From the NCBI GenBank assembly GCA_017414585.1, contig JAFQLN010000029.1, positions 1 through 9,511 on the forward strand: 9,511 nt of DNA. Direction: 5' to 3'. The position numbers were made by a program, and so were the translations under genes. Below are positions 1 through 6,436 of this stretch, one piece after another. The number at the start of each line of letters is the position of its first letter. Position 1 is the first letter of the stretch. The notes beneath the pieces are model-generated. The model searched no databases. It saw only the letters and a program-made list of their open reading frames with translations, and was not told where the DNA came from. Origin of the DNA: Clostridia bacterium. GTDB lineage: Bacteria > Bacillota_A > Clostridia > Oscillospirales > CAG-272.

Positions 1-3
1 CAA

Positions 4-165
4 AGCCCCTTGTCGAGCTCCGCAGAGCTCGAAACACCCAAGACTTCCGAAAAAGTTCCTCTTTTTGCTACTTTTTCTCCTCGCTAAAGGAGAAAAAGTA
101 GAGCATTATTCTTGAAATAGCGAGAAGGCGTGTCGCAAATTACACTTTTCAATGTAAATGCGACA
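4..165 (+). repeat. Left copy of a dispersed hairpin-rich repeat (inverted relative to 9243-9440)
   Basis: This stretch reappears as its reverse complement at 9243-9440. Positions 37-73 (37 nt) and 111-165 (55 nt) match without a difference, and 86-109 also match exactly, with one T/C change at 110. It contains consecutive stem-loops. Positions 13-32 form an 8-bp stem with loop CGCA. Positions 50-66 form AAAAAG/CTTTTT. Positions 68-101 form a 14-bp perfect stem with loop CGCTAA. Positions 131-165 form TGTCGCA/TGCGACA around an inner stem. The copy probably runs off the left edge of the window, because AGCCCCT at 4-10 matches half of a complete hairpin in the right copy. It has no coding content. 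Confidence 0.9.
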
Positions 166-205
166 GCCCCGTTTTTTGTTTTGCGGGGGCGTGTTAGTGC
201 GACAG
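166..205. other. Extra GC hairpin and repeated TGCGACAG motif next to the left repeat
   Basis: Just inside the left repeat, CCCCG (167-171) and CGGGG (184-188) can pair around a T-rich 12-nt loop. TGCGACAG occurs at 159-166 and again at 198-205, so the TGTCGCA arm at 131-137 has two possible partners. This segment has no counterpart beside the right copy. It lies upstream of the predicted rluA promoter, so it is unlikely to be in that gene's leader. Apart from a weak hairpin at about 219-239, nothing else is seen up to the promoter at 252. Confidence 0.5.
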
Positions 206-251
206 ACCCAAGTCCTCCAAGCGTTTTCTCTGAAAAGCTGACGCCGACCTG

Positions 252-280
252 TTGCAAAACGGAGGGGAACGTGATAAAAT
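252..280 (+). promoter_or_regulatory. Predicted sigma-A promoter for the pseudouridine synthase gene
   Basis: A TTGCAA -35 box (252-257) is followed after 17 nt by TAAAAT (275-280), with an extended -10 TG at 272-273. Transcription would start near 287, giving a short leader of about 23 nt that still includes the ribosome site at 298-301. The GGAGGGG at 261-267 lies inside the promoter spacer. The GTG after it hits a stop at 280, so it is not a start site. Confidence 0.65.
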
Positions 281-309
281 GAAAGAAAAACCAAGCCGGA
301 GCGCACACC

Positions 310-954
310 ATGGAAGTTTTATACCTTTGCCAAGATTATATCATCATCCGCAAGCCTTACGGAATGCTGTCGGAAAAGCCCGCGGACGGTGCACAGCGCG
401 CCAATGTCCCCGATGCCGCTGCCGCAGTCCTCGAAGAACGCGGGATGAAAACCGAGGGTGTTTTCTGCGTGCACAGACTGGATGCGACAACGGAGGGCGT
501 AATGGTGTATGCGCTGACGAAAAAAGCCGCTGCACTGCTGTCCGGGGAGATTGCGGCGGGAAGATTCAGAAAAACCTACCTCGCGTGGATCACAGCGGAC
601 GAATCGCTGCCGCGGGAAGGACAGATGCGCGATTTTCTCTTTTTCGACCGGCGTGCCGACAAATCGTTCGTCGTGAAGCCGGAGAAGAAGGGTGCAAAGG
701 AAGCGCGGCTTTCCTACACCCTCGGCGATGCTTTTCTGCTTGACGGGGAGCTGATCACGCCCGCATCCGTGCAGCTGGAAACAGGACGCACCCACCAGAT
801 CCGCGTGCAGTTTGCGTCACGGAAGTCCCCTCTCGCCGGAGACGGAAAATACGGCAGCCGCGTGAAGCGAAAAGGCGCATCCCTGTGGTCGGTACGGCTG
901 TCCTTCTTCTGGAACGGGGAAGAAAAGGTCTACACCGCTGATGTGCACCCGTAA
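310..954 (+). CDS. RluA-family RNA pseudouridine synthase
   Basis: This 214-residue cytoplasmic enzyme is predicted to isomerise specific uridines in rRNA or tRNA to pseudouridine. The catalytic signature HRLD is at residues 55-58 (catalytic Asp58), followed by a T-x-G-V segment. The family's second motif, ETGRTHQIRVQF, lies at about 157-168, and PLAGDGKYG at about 174-182. The length fits a catalytic domain without the N-terminal S4 RNA-binding domain found in RluC and RluD. The start at 310 is supported by GGAG at 298-301 with an 8-nt spacer, and an in-frame stop at 280 rules out longer forms. The GH20 gene starts 57 nt downstream with no terminator between, so the two probably share a transcript, though no functional link is evident. 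The target nucleotide cannot be deduced, so no gene symbol is given. Confidence 0.92.
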   Translation: MEVLYLCQDYIIIRKPYGMLSEKPADGAQRANVPDAAAAVLEERGMKTEGVFCVHRLDATTEGVMVYALTKKAAALLSGEIAAGRFRKTYLAWITADESLPREGQMRDFLFFDRRADKSFVVKPEKKGAKEARLSYTLGDAFLLDGELITPASVQLETGRTHQIRVQFASRKSPLAGDGKYGSRVKRKGASLWSVRLSFFWNGEEKVYTADVHP

Positions 955-1011
955 TATCTCTGCGGAAATTCTTTGCCGAAACGGAATCCAACATCCGAAA
1001 GGAGTTATCAT

Positions 1012-2298
1012 ATGGAACAAAAGTACATTCTCATCAGTCCCGCCTATGACGCACCGCAGCTGTTTGCCGGCTGTGCACAGATTTTTGCGGCGTTTGCGGA
1101 AAAAGAAACGGGAATCTCCTGGACAGCAGGCGAAGGCGGCGTCACGCTTCTCTGTGATGCTTCTCTCGATGCGGAGGAATACACTTTCAGCTGTACCCCC
1201 GACGGTATACAGCTGACCGCATCCGCGCCCAAGGGAATGCACAGCGCGCTTGCCGATCTTCTCGGGCAGATGAAAACCGAGGACGGAAAGATTCTTGTTC
1301 CCGTACAGGACAGACGCGAAAAGCCGGACTGCTCCTACCGCGGTCTTTTAGTGGACGTTGCCCGTCAGCGTCATCCTCTGCCGTACCTCAAACGGGTCAT
1401 CGACCTGTGCTGGAAGAACCGCGCATCGCATCTGCAGCTGCATTTTACGGATGAGCAGAGCTTCACCCTTCCCATTGCCGCATTCCCGACGCTGTACATG
1501 GAGGAGTATTCCTACACCCGGGAAGACATTGCCGAACTGGTGGATTACGCCGACGCGCACGGGATTATCCTCGTACCGGAAGTGGATGTTCCGGGACACA
1601 CGGGATCGCTCCGCCGCGCATATCCGGAAGTTTTCGGCACAACCGGCGTTCTTCCGGCTTCGGACGAAGTGTTCGGCGCTCTGCGCGTGATCTTTTCGGA
1701 AGTGGCAGCGCTTTTCCCGCACTCGCCGTGGATTCATCTGGGCGGGGACGAGGCTGCAATCGGAAACTGGGAAAAGTGCGAAACGACCCGGGCATATATG
1801 CAGGCGCACGGCATCGCGGATATTCACGAGATGTACGGGGAGTACGTCCGCATCATCACGGATATGATTCTCTCCATGGACCGCACGCCCATGGTCTGGG
1901 AAGGCTTTTCCAAAGAATACAACGACCGCATTGACAAGAGAACCATCGTCATGGAGTTTGAGTCCTACTACCAGCTTGCGCCCGAACTGGCAGAATCCGG
2001 CTTTACGCTGATCAACTGCTCGTGGAAGCCGCTGTACATCGTTACGCCGGTCAGACACTGGACGCCGGAGGAAATTTCCGAATGGCATCCGTGGATGTGG
2101 GATCACTTTGCTGAGTTTTCCGCCGCTTACAACAAGGGCGTTCTGCTCGACCGGAAGTATCCCGTACTCGGCGGACAGCTCTGCGCGTGGGGCGACCGTC
2201 TCGCCGGCATGGAAAACTGGCGCGAGGGACTGGAGATGGAAATCACCCTGATCGCGGAACGTCTTCCGGCACTCTGCGCACGTCTGTGGACGCTGTAA
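1012..2298 (+). CDS. GH20 beta-N-acetylhexosaminidase, probably cytoplasmic
   Basis: This 428-residue glycoside hydrolase family 20 protein is predicted to remove terminal N-acetylglucosamine or N-acetylgalactosamine by substrate-assisted catalysis. Residues 1 to about 105 look like the small alpha/beta domain that precedes GH20 barrels. The barrel starts at RGLLVDVAR (Arg110, Asp115), followed by LHFTDEQSF, EVDVPGH (residues 190-196) and HLGGDEA, which carries the catalytic Asp246-Glu247 pair. Aromatic residues Trp296, Trp338 and Trp393 fit the substrate-pocket positions of the family. There is no signal peptide, so it should act on imported or recycled oligosaccharides. AGGAG at 1000-1004, 7 nt before ATG 1012, sets the start. 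An in-frame TTG at 973 would add 13 residues but lacks a ribosome site. Lacto-N-biosidase activity, also known in GH20, cannot be excluded. Confidence 0.92.
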   Translation: MEQKYILISPAYDAPQLFAGCAQIFAAFAEKETGISWTAGEGGVTLLCDASLDAEEYTFSCTPDGIQLTASAPKGMHSALADLLGQMKTEDGKILVPVQDRREKPDCSYRGLLVDVARQRHPLPYLKRVIDLCWKNRASHLQLHFTDEQSFTLPIAAFPTLYMEEYSYTREDIAELVDYADAHGIILVPEVDVPGHTGSLRRAYPEVFGTTGVLPASDEVFGALRVIFSEVAALFPHSPWIHLGGDEAAIGNWEKCETTRAYMQAHGIADIHEMYGEYVRIITDMILSMDRTPMVWEGFSKEYNDRIDKRTIVMEFESYYQLAPELAESGFTLINCSWKPLYIVTPVRHWTPEEISEWHPWMWDHFAEFSAAYNKGVLLDRKYPVLGGQLCAWGDRLAGMENWREGLEMEITLIAERLPALCARLWTL

Positions 2299-2344
2299 GA
2301 CCTTTCATTTTCCCCTGCGCGGACTGCTTGTAAAATCATGCTGC

Positions 2345-2394
2345 GGCATCTTTTTGCTTTCGTGAAATGAGACAAAAAGATGCCTTGATTTTTG
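2345..2394 (+). terminator. Rho-independent terminator after the GH20 gene
   Basis: GGCATCTTTTTG (2345-2356) pairs perfectly with CAAAAAGATGCC (2373-2384) around a 16-nt loop that holds a small TTTC/GAAA stem. A T-rich tail, TTGATTTTTG, follows. It separates the pseudouridine synthase/GH20 unit from the permease promoter. Confidence 0.8.
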
Positions 2395-2416
2395 TCAGAA
2401 TTCATCATAGTCCCCC

Positions 2417-2446
2417 TTGACTGAAGTGCCTCGGCTGTCGTATAAT
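2417..2446 (+). promoter_or_regulatory. Predicted sigma-A promoter for the permease gene
   Basis: TTGACT (2417-2422) and TATAAT (2441-2446) are separated by 18 nt. The expected start is near 2453, which gives a leader of about 38 nt before the ATG at 2491. Confidence 0.75.
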
Positions 2447-2490
2447 AAGCCCGTGTGCGTCTCTAACCATACTGGACGCTGTGAGGGTTT

Positions 2491-3693
2491 ATGAACAAAC
2501 TTGAGCATCTCGGTCACCGTCATTCCTCTCACCGGAGAGGACATTCCGCAGGCGGGTGGATTTCATCCCTGTTCGGTCATGCTGCCGGATTTGTCAGAAA
2601 GAATCCCGTTCTTTCCATTGCGGCGCTTCTTGCCGTGATCACTTCCGTCATTGTGCCGCCGGACGCAAAGTACATCGGCTACTTCGATTTCCGTACTCTG
2701 ACCTGTCTGTTCTGTACGCTGGCTGTCATCTGCGCACTGAAGGAAATCCGCTTTTTCTATGTCTGCGCGGAAAGAATCATTGCCCTGATGAAGAATCTGC
2801 GCCTTGCCGCCATCGCGCTCGTTACCATCACGTTCATCGGCTCCATGCTGATTGCGAACGATATGGCGCTGATCACGTTTCTGCCCCTCGGTTATCTGGT
2901 TCTCTCGTGCACCGGGAAGGAGAAGTACATGGCGTACATCTTCATCCTGCAGAATATTGCGGCAAACCTCGGCGGCATGCTCACCCCGTTCGGCAACCCG
3001 CAGAATCTCTACCTGTATTCCACCTTTGCGATCGGGGCAGGGGATTTCATGCGCACCATGCTCCCGCCGTTTCTGCTGTCGGTGCTGATCATCATGCTCT
3101 GCTGTCTCGTTCTTCCCGCGGATCCGATTGCCTACAAAGGCGAACCCAGCGTAATGCCGAAGGGCAAGCTCGTTTTCTACCTCGCGCTGTTTGCTCTTTC
3201 CATCCTCATTGTCTTCCGCAGCATTCCGTACTGGATCGGACTGATCGTGATTCCCGCAGCACTTCTGTTTGCTGACAGAAAGGCACTTGCCGAAGTGGAC
3301 TACGGTCTGCTTCTCACATTCGTCTGCTTCTTCATCTTCTCGGGCAATATGGCGAGAATCCCGCAGGTATCCGCGCTGATGCAGTCCCTTGTCGGTCACT
3401 CCCCGAAGCTGACCCTCGTCTGTTCCGCGCTGTCCTGTCAGGCGATTTCCAATGTTCCCTCCGCGATTCTCCTGTCCAAGTTCACAGAAAACTGGCGGGC
3501 ACTTCTCTACGGCGTGAACATCGGCGGATGCGGTACCATTATTTCTTCCCTTGCGAGCCTGATCACCTTCCGCACCTTCATGTCGCACCACAAAGGCGTC
3601 AAAGGAGCGGCGGGCGGATACATGAAGCTGTTCACGCTTCTGAACATCGCATTCCTTGTGCTTCTGCTCGGACTGTGCCTCCTGCTCGTATAA
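2491..3693 (+). CDS. SLC13/ArsB/CitMHS-like anion permease with His-rich N-terminus
   Basis: This 400-residue polytopic membrane protein belongs to the ion transporter superfamily (citrate-transporter-like, PF03600 type). About ten hydrophobic segments can be seen between residues 38 and 400. The two-fold internal symmetry of the superfamily is visible. The first half has ANDMALITFLP (122-132) and GGMLTPFGNPQNL (161-173). The second half has AISNVPSAILLS (318-329) and GVNIGGCGTIISS (341-353). The substrate cannot be told from sequence: di- or tricarboxylates, arsenite/antimonite, sulfate or Na+/H+ exchange all occur in relatives. The cytoplasmic N-terminus holds five histidines within residues 6-18. 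The ribosome site GAGGG (2483-2487) lies only 3 nt from the ATG, closer than usual. The gene has its own promoter and terminator, so it appears to be regulated independently of the hydrolases around it. Confidence 0.85.
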   Translation: MNKLEHLGHRHSSHRRGHSAGGWISSLFGHAAGFVRKNPVLSIAALLAVITSVIVPPDAKYIGYFDFRTLTCLFCTLAVICALKEIRFFYVCAERIIALMKNLRLAAIALVTITFIGSMLIANDMALITFLPLGYLVLSCTGKEKYMAYIFILQNIAANLGGMLTPFGNPQNLYLYSTFAIGAGDFMRTMLPPFLLSVLIIMLCCLVLPADPIAYKGEPSVMPKGKLVFYLALFALSILIVFRSIPYWIGLIVIPAALLFADRKALAEVDYGLLLTFVCFFIFSGNMARIPQVSALMQSLVGHSPKLTLVCSALSCQAISNVPSAILLSKFTENWRALLYGVNIGGCGTIISSLASLITFRTFMSHHKGVKGAAGGYMKLFTLLNIAFLVLLLGLCLLLV

Positions 3694-3708
3694 CAGAATA
3701 TTCCTGCC

Positions 3709-3758
3709 AAAAGCGGCAGCCTGACCGGATTTTCCGGAAAACGGCAGCTGCTTTTTTT
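3709..3758 (+). terminator. Rho-independent terminator after the permease gene
   Basis: AAAAGC (3709-3714) pairs with GCTTTT beginning at 3750. The stem continues through GGC/GCT and GCC/GGC pairs with one A-A mismatch, and is capped by an inner CCGGA/TCCGG hairpin. A seven-T run (3752-3758) follows. It lies just upstream of the GH10 promoter. Confidence 0.75.
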
Positions 3759-3791
3759 ATGCTTTCTGCCGGGGGAGATCGGTGAAAAGAA

Positions 3792-3819
3792 TTGACAATT
3801 CCGTTTTTGATGCTATAAT
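3792..3819 (+). promoter_or_regulatory. Near-consensus sigma-A promoter for the GH10/URO-D-like operon
   Basis: A perfect TTGACA (3792-3797) and a perfect TATAAT (3814-3819) are separated by 16 nt, with an extended -10 TG at 3811-3812. This is the strongest promoter in the window. No obvious catabolite-response or repressor operator was recognised around it. The expected start near 3826 leaves about 32 nt of leader. Confidence 0.85.
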
Positions 3820-3857
3820 ATTAAAAAAAGGTTTTTATCAAACCGGAAGGAGTGCCC

Positions 3858-5192
3858 ATGAACCGAAGAGAGCTGATTGCCCATTTTGACCGTCTGGCGC
3901 CTTACACGGACAGTATGATTGAACGCGGGATCGAAACGCACCGCAAAGGTCTGTTCGCCGTCAGGATACTCGACAAAGAAGGCAGACCGCTGGCAGGCGT
4001 GCCTGTGAATGTAAAGCTGGCGCGGCACGAATTCAAGTTCGGCTGTTCGCTGTTTCTTCTGGAGCAGTTTCCGGATGAAAGGCGATGCCGGCTGTACAGG
4101 GAGGAATTTGTCAGACTGTTCAATTACGGTGTGATGCCCCTGTACTGGGATACACTGGAACCCGAACAGGGAAAACCCAGATTCAGCAAGGATTCCCCGA
4201 ATATATATCGCCGCCCCGCTCTGGATATCGTCCATGAATTCTGCCGTGAAAACCGCATCGGCATCAAGGGGCACTGTCTGGTGTATAATTCCTTCAATCC
4301 CGGCTGGATGCCGCGCGGCGACCGTCGTTCTCTGAAAATGCTGATTGAAAAGCGATGCCGGGAAATTGCGGAGCGTTACGGGGACGATATGCTGGATCTG
4401 GACGTCATCAATGAGATGTATACTGTTTACCGCAACGCCCACGGCGAGTTCGGATGCCGCGATCTGCCCGTATGCGATGAACCGGGACACGAAAAGTGGT
4501 GCTTCGACCTTGCGAAAAAATATTTTCCGTATACCCGTCTGTTCTGGAATGAGGGATGCTTTGAAACCTTCGGAAATTCACAGTATACCGGGGACAAGAG
4601 CCGGTATTACCTGATGCTCAAACGCTGGCTCGGCGAAGGCGCACCGATTGAAGGGATCGGAATGCAGTTCCACGATTTCACCAGTGACGTGTATGAAGAA
4701 TTCGCTGTTTTCAATCCTTACCGTGCGATGGATGTTTTCCGGCTCTATTCCGAATTCAAACTTCCCATCCATCTGTCCGAAGTTTCCATACCGTCCTACT
4801 CCAACGAGGCGGAAGACGAAGACGTACAGGGGGAACTGACGGAGCGGATGTACCGTCTGTGGTTCAGCCAGGAATATGTGGAATCCATCGTCTGGTGGAA
4901 CATGGCGGACGGTATGGCATACGGCGGAGAAAACAGATATCATGCCGGACTTCTGCGCAATGACATGAGCCATAAGAAAGCCTTCGATGTGCTGGATCGG
5001 CTGATCAATCACGAGTGGCAGACCGAAGAGTCCCTTGTCACCGGTGAAGACGGACGCGCATACTTCACAGGATTCTACGGAGACTACCGTGTGCAGGCGG
5101 ACGGAATTTCGGAAGAACGCCGTTTCTATAAGGAAAACACAGGGTATTACCATGTCACTGCCGGACCGATGGAGCAGAAGTTCATTCTGTGA
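3858..5192 (+). CDS. GH10 endo-beta-1,4-xylanase-like protein, cytoplasmic
   Basis: This 444-residue glycoside hydrolase family 10 enzyme is predicted to cleave internal beta-1,4-xylosidic bonds with retention of configuration. An N-terminal beta-rich segment (about 28-62, VRILDKEGRPLAGVPVNV then HEFKFGC) precedes the barrel. Barrel motifs include KGHCLVYNSFNPGWMP (GH10 usually has GHxLVW), the acid/base DVINEM with Glu186, and the nucleophile HLSEVSIPS with Glu308. NMADG and AGLLRNDMSHKKAF follow near the barrel end. A short C-terminal beta module (about 395-444) contains GEDGRAYFTGFYGDYRV. No signal peptide is visible, so the substrate is probably imported xylo-oligosaccharide. AAGGAG (3847-3852) overlaps the in-frame GTG at 3852, so ATG 3858 is preferred. 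The URO-D-like gene follows after 75 nt with no terminator, indicating co-transcription. Confidence 0.88.
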   Translation: MNRRELIAHFDRLAPYTDSMIERGIETHRKGLFAVRILDKEGRPLAGVPVNVKLARHEFKFGCSLFLLEQFPDERRCRLYREEFVRLFNYGVMPLYWDTLEPEQGKPRFSKDSPNIYRRPALDIVHEFCRENRIGIKGHCLVYNSFNPGWMPRGDRRSLKMLIEKRCREIAERYGDDMLDLDVINEMYTVYRNAHGEFGCRDLPVCDEPGHEKWCFDLAKKYFPYTRLFWNEGCFETFGNSQYTGDKSRYYLMLKRWLGEGAPIEGIGMQFHDFTSDVYEEFAVFNPYRAMDVFRLYSEFKLPIHLSEVSIPSYSNEAEDEDVQGELTERMYRLWFSQEYVESIVWWNMADGMAYGGENRYHAGLLRNDMSHKKAFDVLDRLINHEWQTEESLVTGEDGRAYFTGFYGDYRVQADGISEERRFYKENTGYYHVTAGPMEQKFIL

Positions 5193-5267
5193 CGCTCCCG
5201 CAATCAGCGAAGAAGAAACAAATAACGGTTTGAAATCAGCCGATATCTTATAAAAGGAGAGAACACT

Positions 5268-6338
5268 ATGTATAAGGAGACTTACAAAACCGCACTGGCC
5301 GGATACGAAACGTTCTGGGAAAGAACAAACACAGCGCGTCCGGTTCTCAATATGTCTTACCGCCTTCCCATAGGCGAACATTATCCCGCACCGGCTTCCG
5401 TGAACCAGCAGTGGCTGGACGAAGAATACCGTGCGGGCGCATACCGTCACACCATTGCCAATTCGGGTTATCTGGCAGAAGGCGTGCCGATGATCTTCAC
5501 CAACCTCGGGCCGGGATGCTTCTCCGCGTGCATCGGCGGGAAATTCACCCTTGCGCCGAACACGGTCTGGTTTGAACACGAGCCGGTTGTGGAGGACTGG
5601 GAAAATCCCCCGCAGATCAAACTGGAAGAAGACAGCGAAATGTGGCAGCATATGCTCCGGATGCAGAAATACTATGCTTCCCAGCCCGACATCGGCTTTT
5701 CCATGGCGGATCTGGGCGGCATCATGGATATCGTAGCGTCCCTGCGCACAACGGAACCGCTGCTGTGCGACCTGTACGACTATCCCGATGAGGTACGTGA
5801 ATTCTCCGTACGGGTCAAGGATCTGTGGCTGGACGCCTTTGATCAGCAGTGCGAAACGCTGCGCCGGGCGGATGTGCCGTACAATTCCTGGATGAACATT
5901 CCGTCCGCGAAGCCGTGGTACCCGCTGCAGTGCGACTTCTGCTACATGATTTCCCCGAAGCAGTTTGAAAAGTTCGTTCTGCCGGAGCTGGTCGATCAGG
6001 TGAATCATATGCCCCGTTCGATTTACCATCTGGACGGTGTGGGCGAAGTGCCGCATCTCGATATGCTTCTCGACATTGACGGACTGACGGGCATTCAGTG
6101 GGTGCCGGGAGCAGGGAACGCGCCGCTCTGGAGTGAAAAATGGTTCGATATGTACAGGAAGATTCAGGACAAGAAGAAGAATCTCGTTCTGCTCGGCGGA
6201 CTTTCCGAAGGGGATATGGCAGGTGCGGAACGCCTGATCAAATCGCTCGATCCGACGGGGGTATTTATTTCCTGCGGTTTCTCCAGCCGGGAAAAAGCGG
6301 AAGAAATGCTTGAAAATATAGAAAAATGGCAGGCATAA
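5268..6338 (+). CDS. URO-D/MtaA-superfamily protein, not HemE
   Basis: This 356-residue cytoplasmic protein belongs to the uroporphyrinogen decarboxylase / methylcobamide methyltransferase fold. Homologues are often annotated as URO-D domain or trimethylamine-corrinoid-like proteins. Family-like segments are QCDFCYMISPKQFEKFVLPEL (222-241, with C222 and C225), YHLDGVG (253-259), GIQWVPGAG (275-283) and FISCGFSS (333-340). The arginine-rich N-terminal substrate motif of true HemE is absent, so heme synthesis is unlikely. By recall-based alignment to MtaA/MtbA, His254 and Cys336 fall where the H-x-C...C zinc ligands lie, while Asp256 replaces the middle cysteine. AAGGAGA (5254-5260) lies 7 nt before the ATG. 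It is the second gene of the GH10 operon and ends at a strong terminator. No corrinoid-protein gene is present in the window. The substrate is unknown. Confidence 0.8.
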   Translation: MYKETYKTALAGYETFWERTNTARPVLNMSYRLPIGEHYPAPASVNQQWLDEEYRAGAYRHTIANSGYLAEGVPMIFTNLGPGCFSACIGGKFTLAPNTVWFEHEPVVEDWENPPQIKLEEDSEMWQHMLRMQKYYASQPDIGFSMADLGGIMDIVASLRTTEPLLCDLYDYPDEVREFSVRVKDLWLDAFDQQCETLRRADVPYNSWMNIPSAKPWYPLQCDFCYMISPKQFEKFVLPELVDQVNHMPRSIYHLDGVGEVPHLDMLLDIDGLTGIQWVPGAGNAPLWSEKWFDMYRKIQDKKKNLVLLGGLSEGDMAGAERLIKSLDPTGVFISCGFSSREKAEEMLENIEKWQA

Positions 6339-6345
6339 AATGAAA

Positions 6346-6410
6346 TCTGCCGCAGTCCGGAGAAATGGGGTGTTCCCATCAGCCGGATTGCGGCAGAATT
6401 TTTTGTTTTT
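6346..6410. terminator. Strong terminator between convergent operons, possibly bidirectional
   Basis: TCTGCCGCAGTCCGG (6346-6360) pairs with CCGGATTGCGGCAGA (6383-6397), giving 15 bp with one G-T pair. Inside the loop, ATGGG/CCCAT forms a second small stem. A T-rich tail (TTTTTTGTTTTT) follows on the plus strand. On the minus strand the tail is the weaker TTTCATTTTA. It sits between the ends of the URO-D-like gene and the SLH gene, so it may serve both. Confidence 0.8.
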
Positions 6411-6436
6411 CTTCGGTTTATGCCGTCAAAGAGCGG

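Noticed and set aside
84..311. Short minus-strand frames within the left repeat and promoter region
   Set aside because: They run through hairpins and the promoter, lack convincing ribosome sites, and would not be kept intact in the right copy, which has indels.
973..1011. TTG start adding 13 residues to the GH20 protein
   Set aside because: The ribosome site at 1000-1004 lies inside this extension and is ideally placed for ATG 1012.
2563..3591. A 342-codon minus-strand frame opposite the permease gene
   Set aside because: The product is highly charged and low in complexity, as expected from the reverse complement of a membrane-protein gene.
3852..3857. GTG start two codons upstream of the GH10 ATG
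   Set aside because: The GTG overlaps the AAGGAG ribosome site itself, which is spaced 5 nt before ATG 3858.
4578..6056. A 492-codon minus-strand frame across the GH10/URO-D-like boundary
   Set aside because: It runs antisense through two well-supported genes, and its translation has no family motif.
5268..6338. Uroporphyrinogen decarboxylase (HemE)
   Set aside because: The conserved N-terminal arginine-rich substrate motif is missing, and the gene sits with a glycoside hydrolase rather than heme genes.
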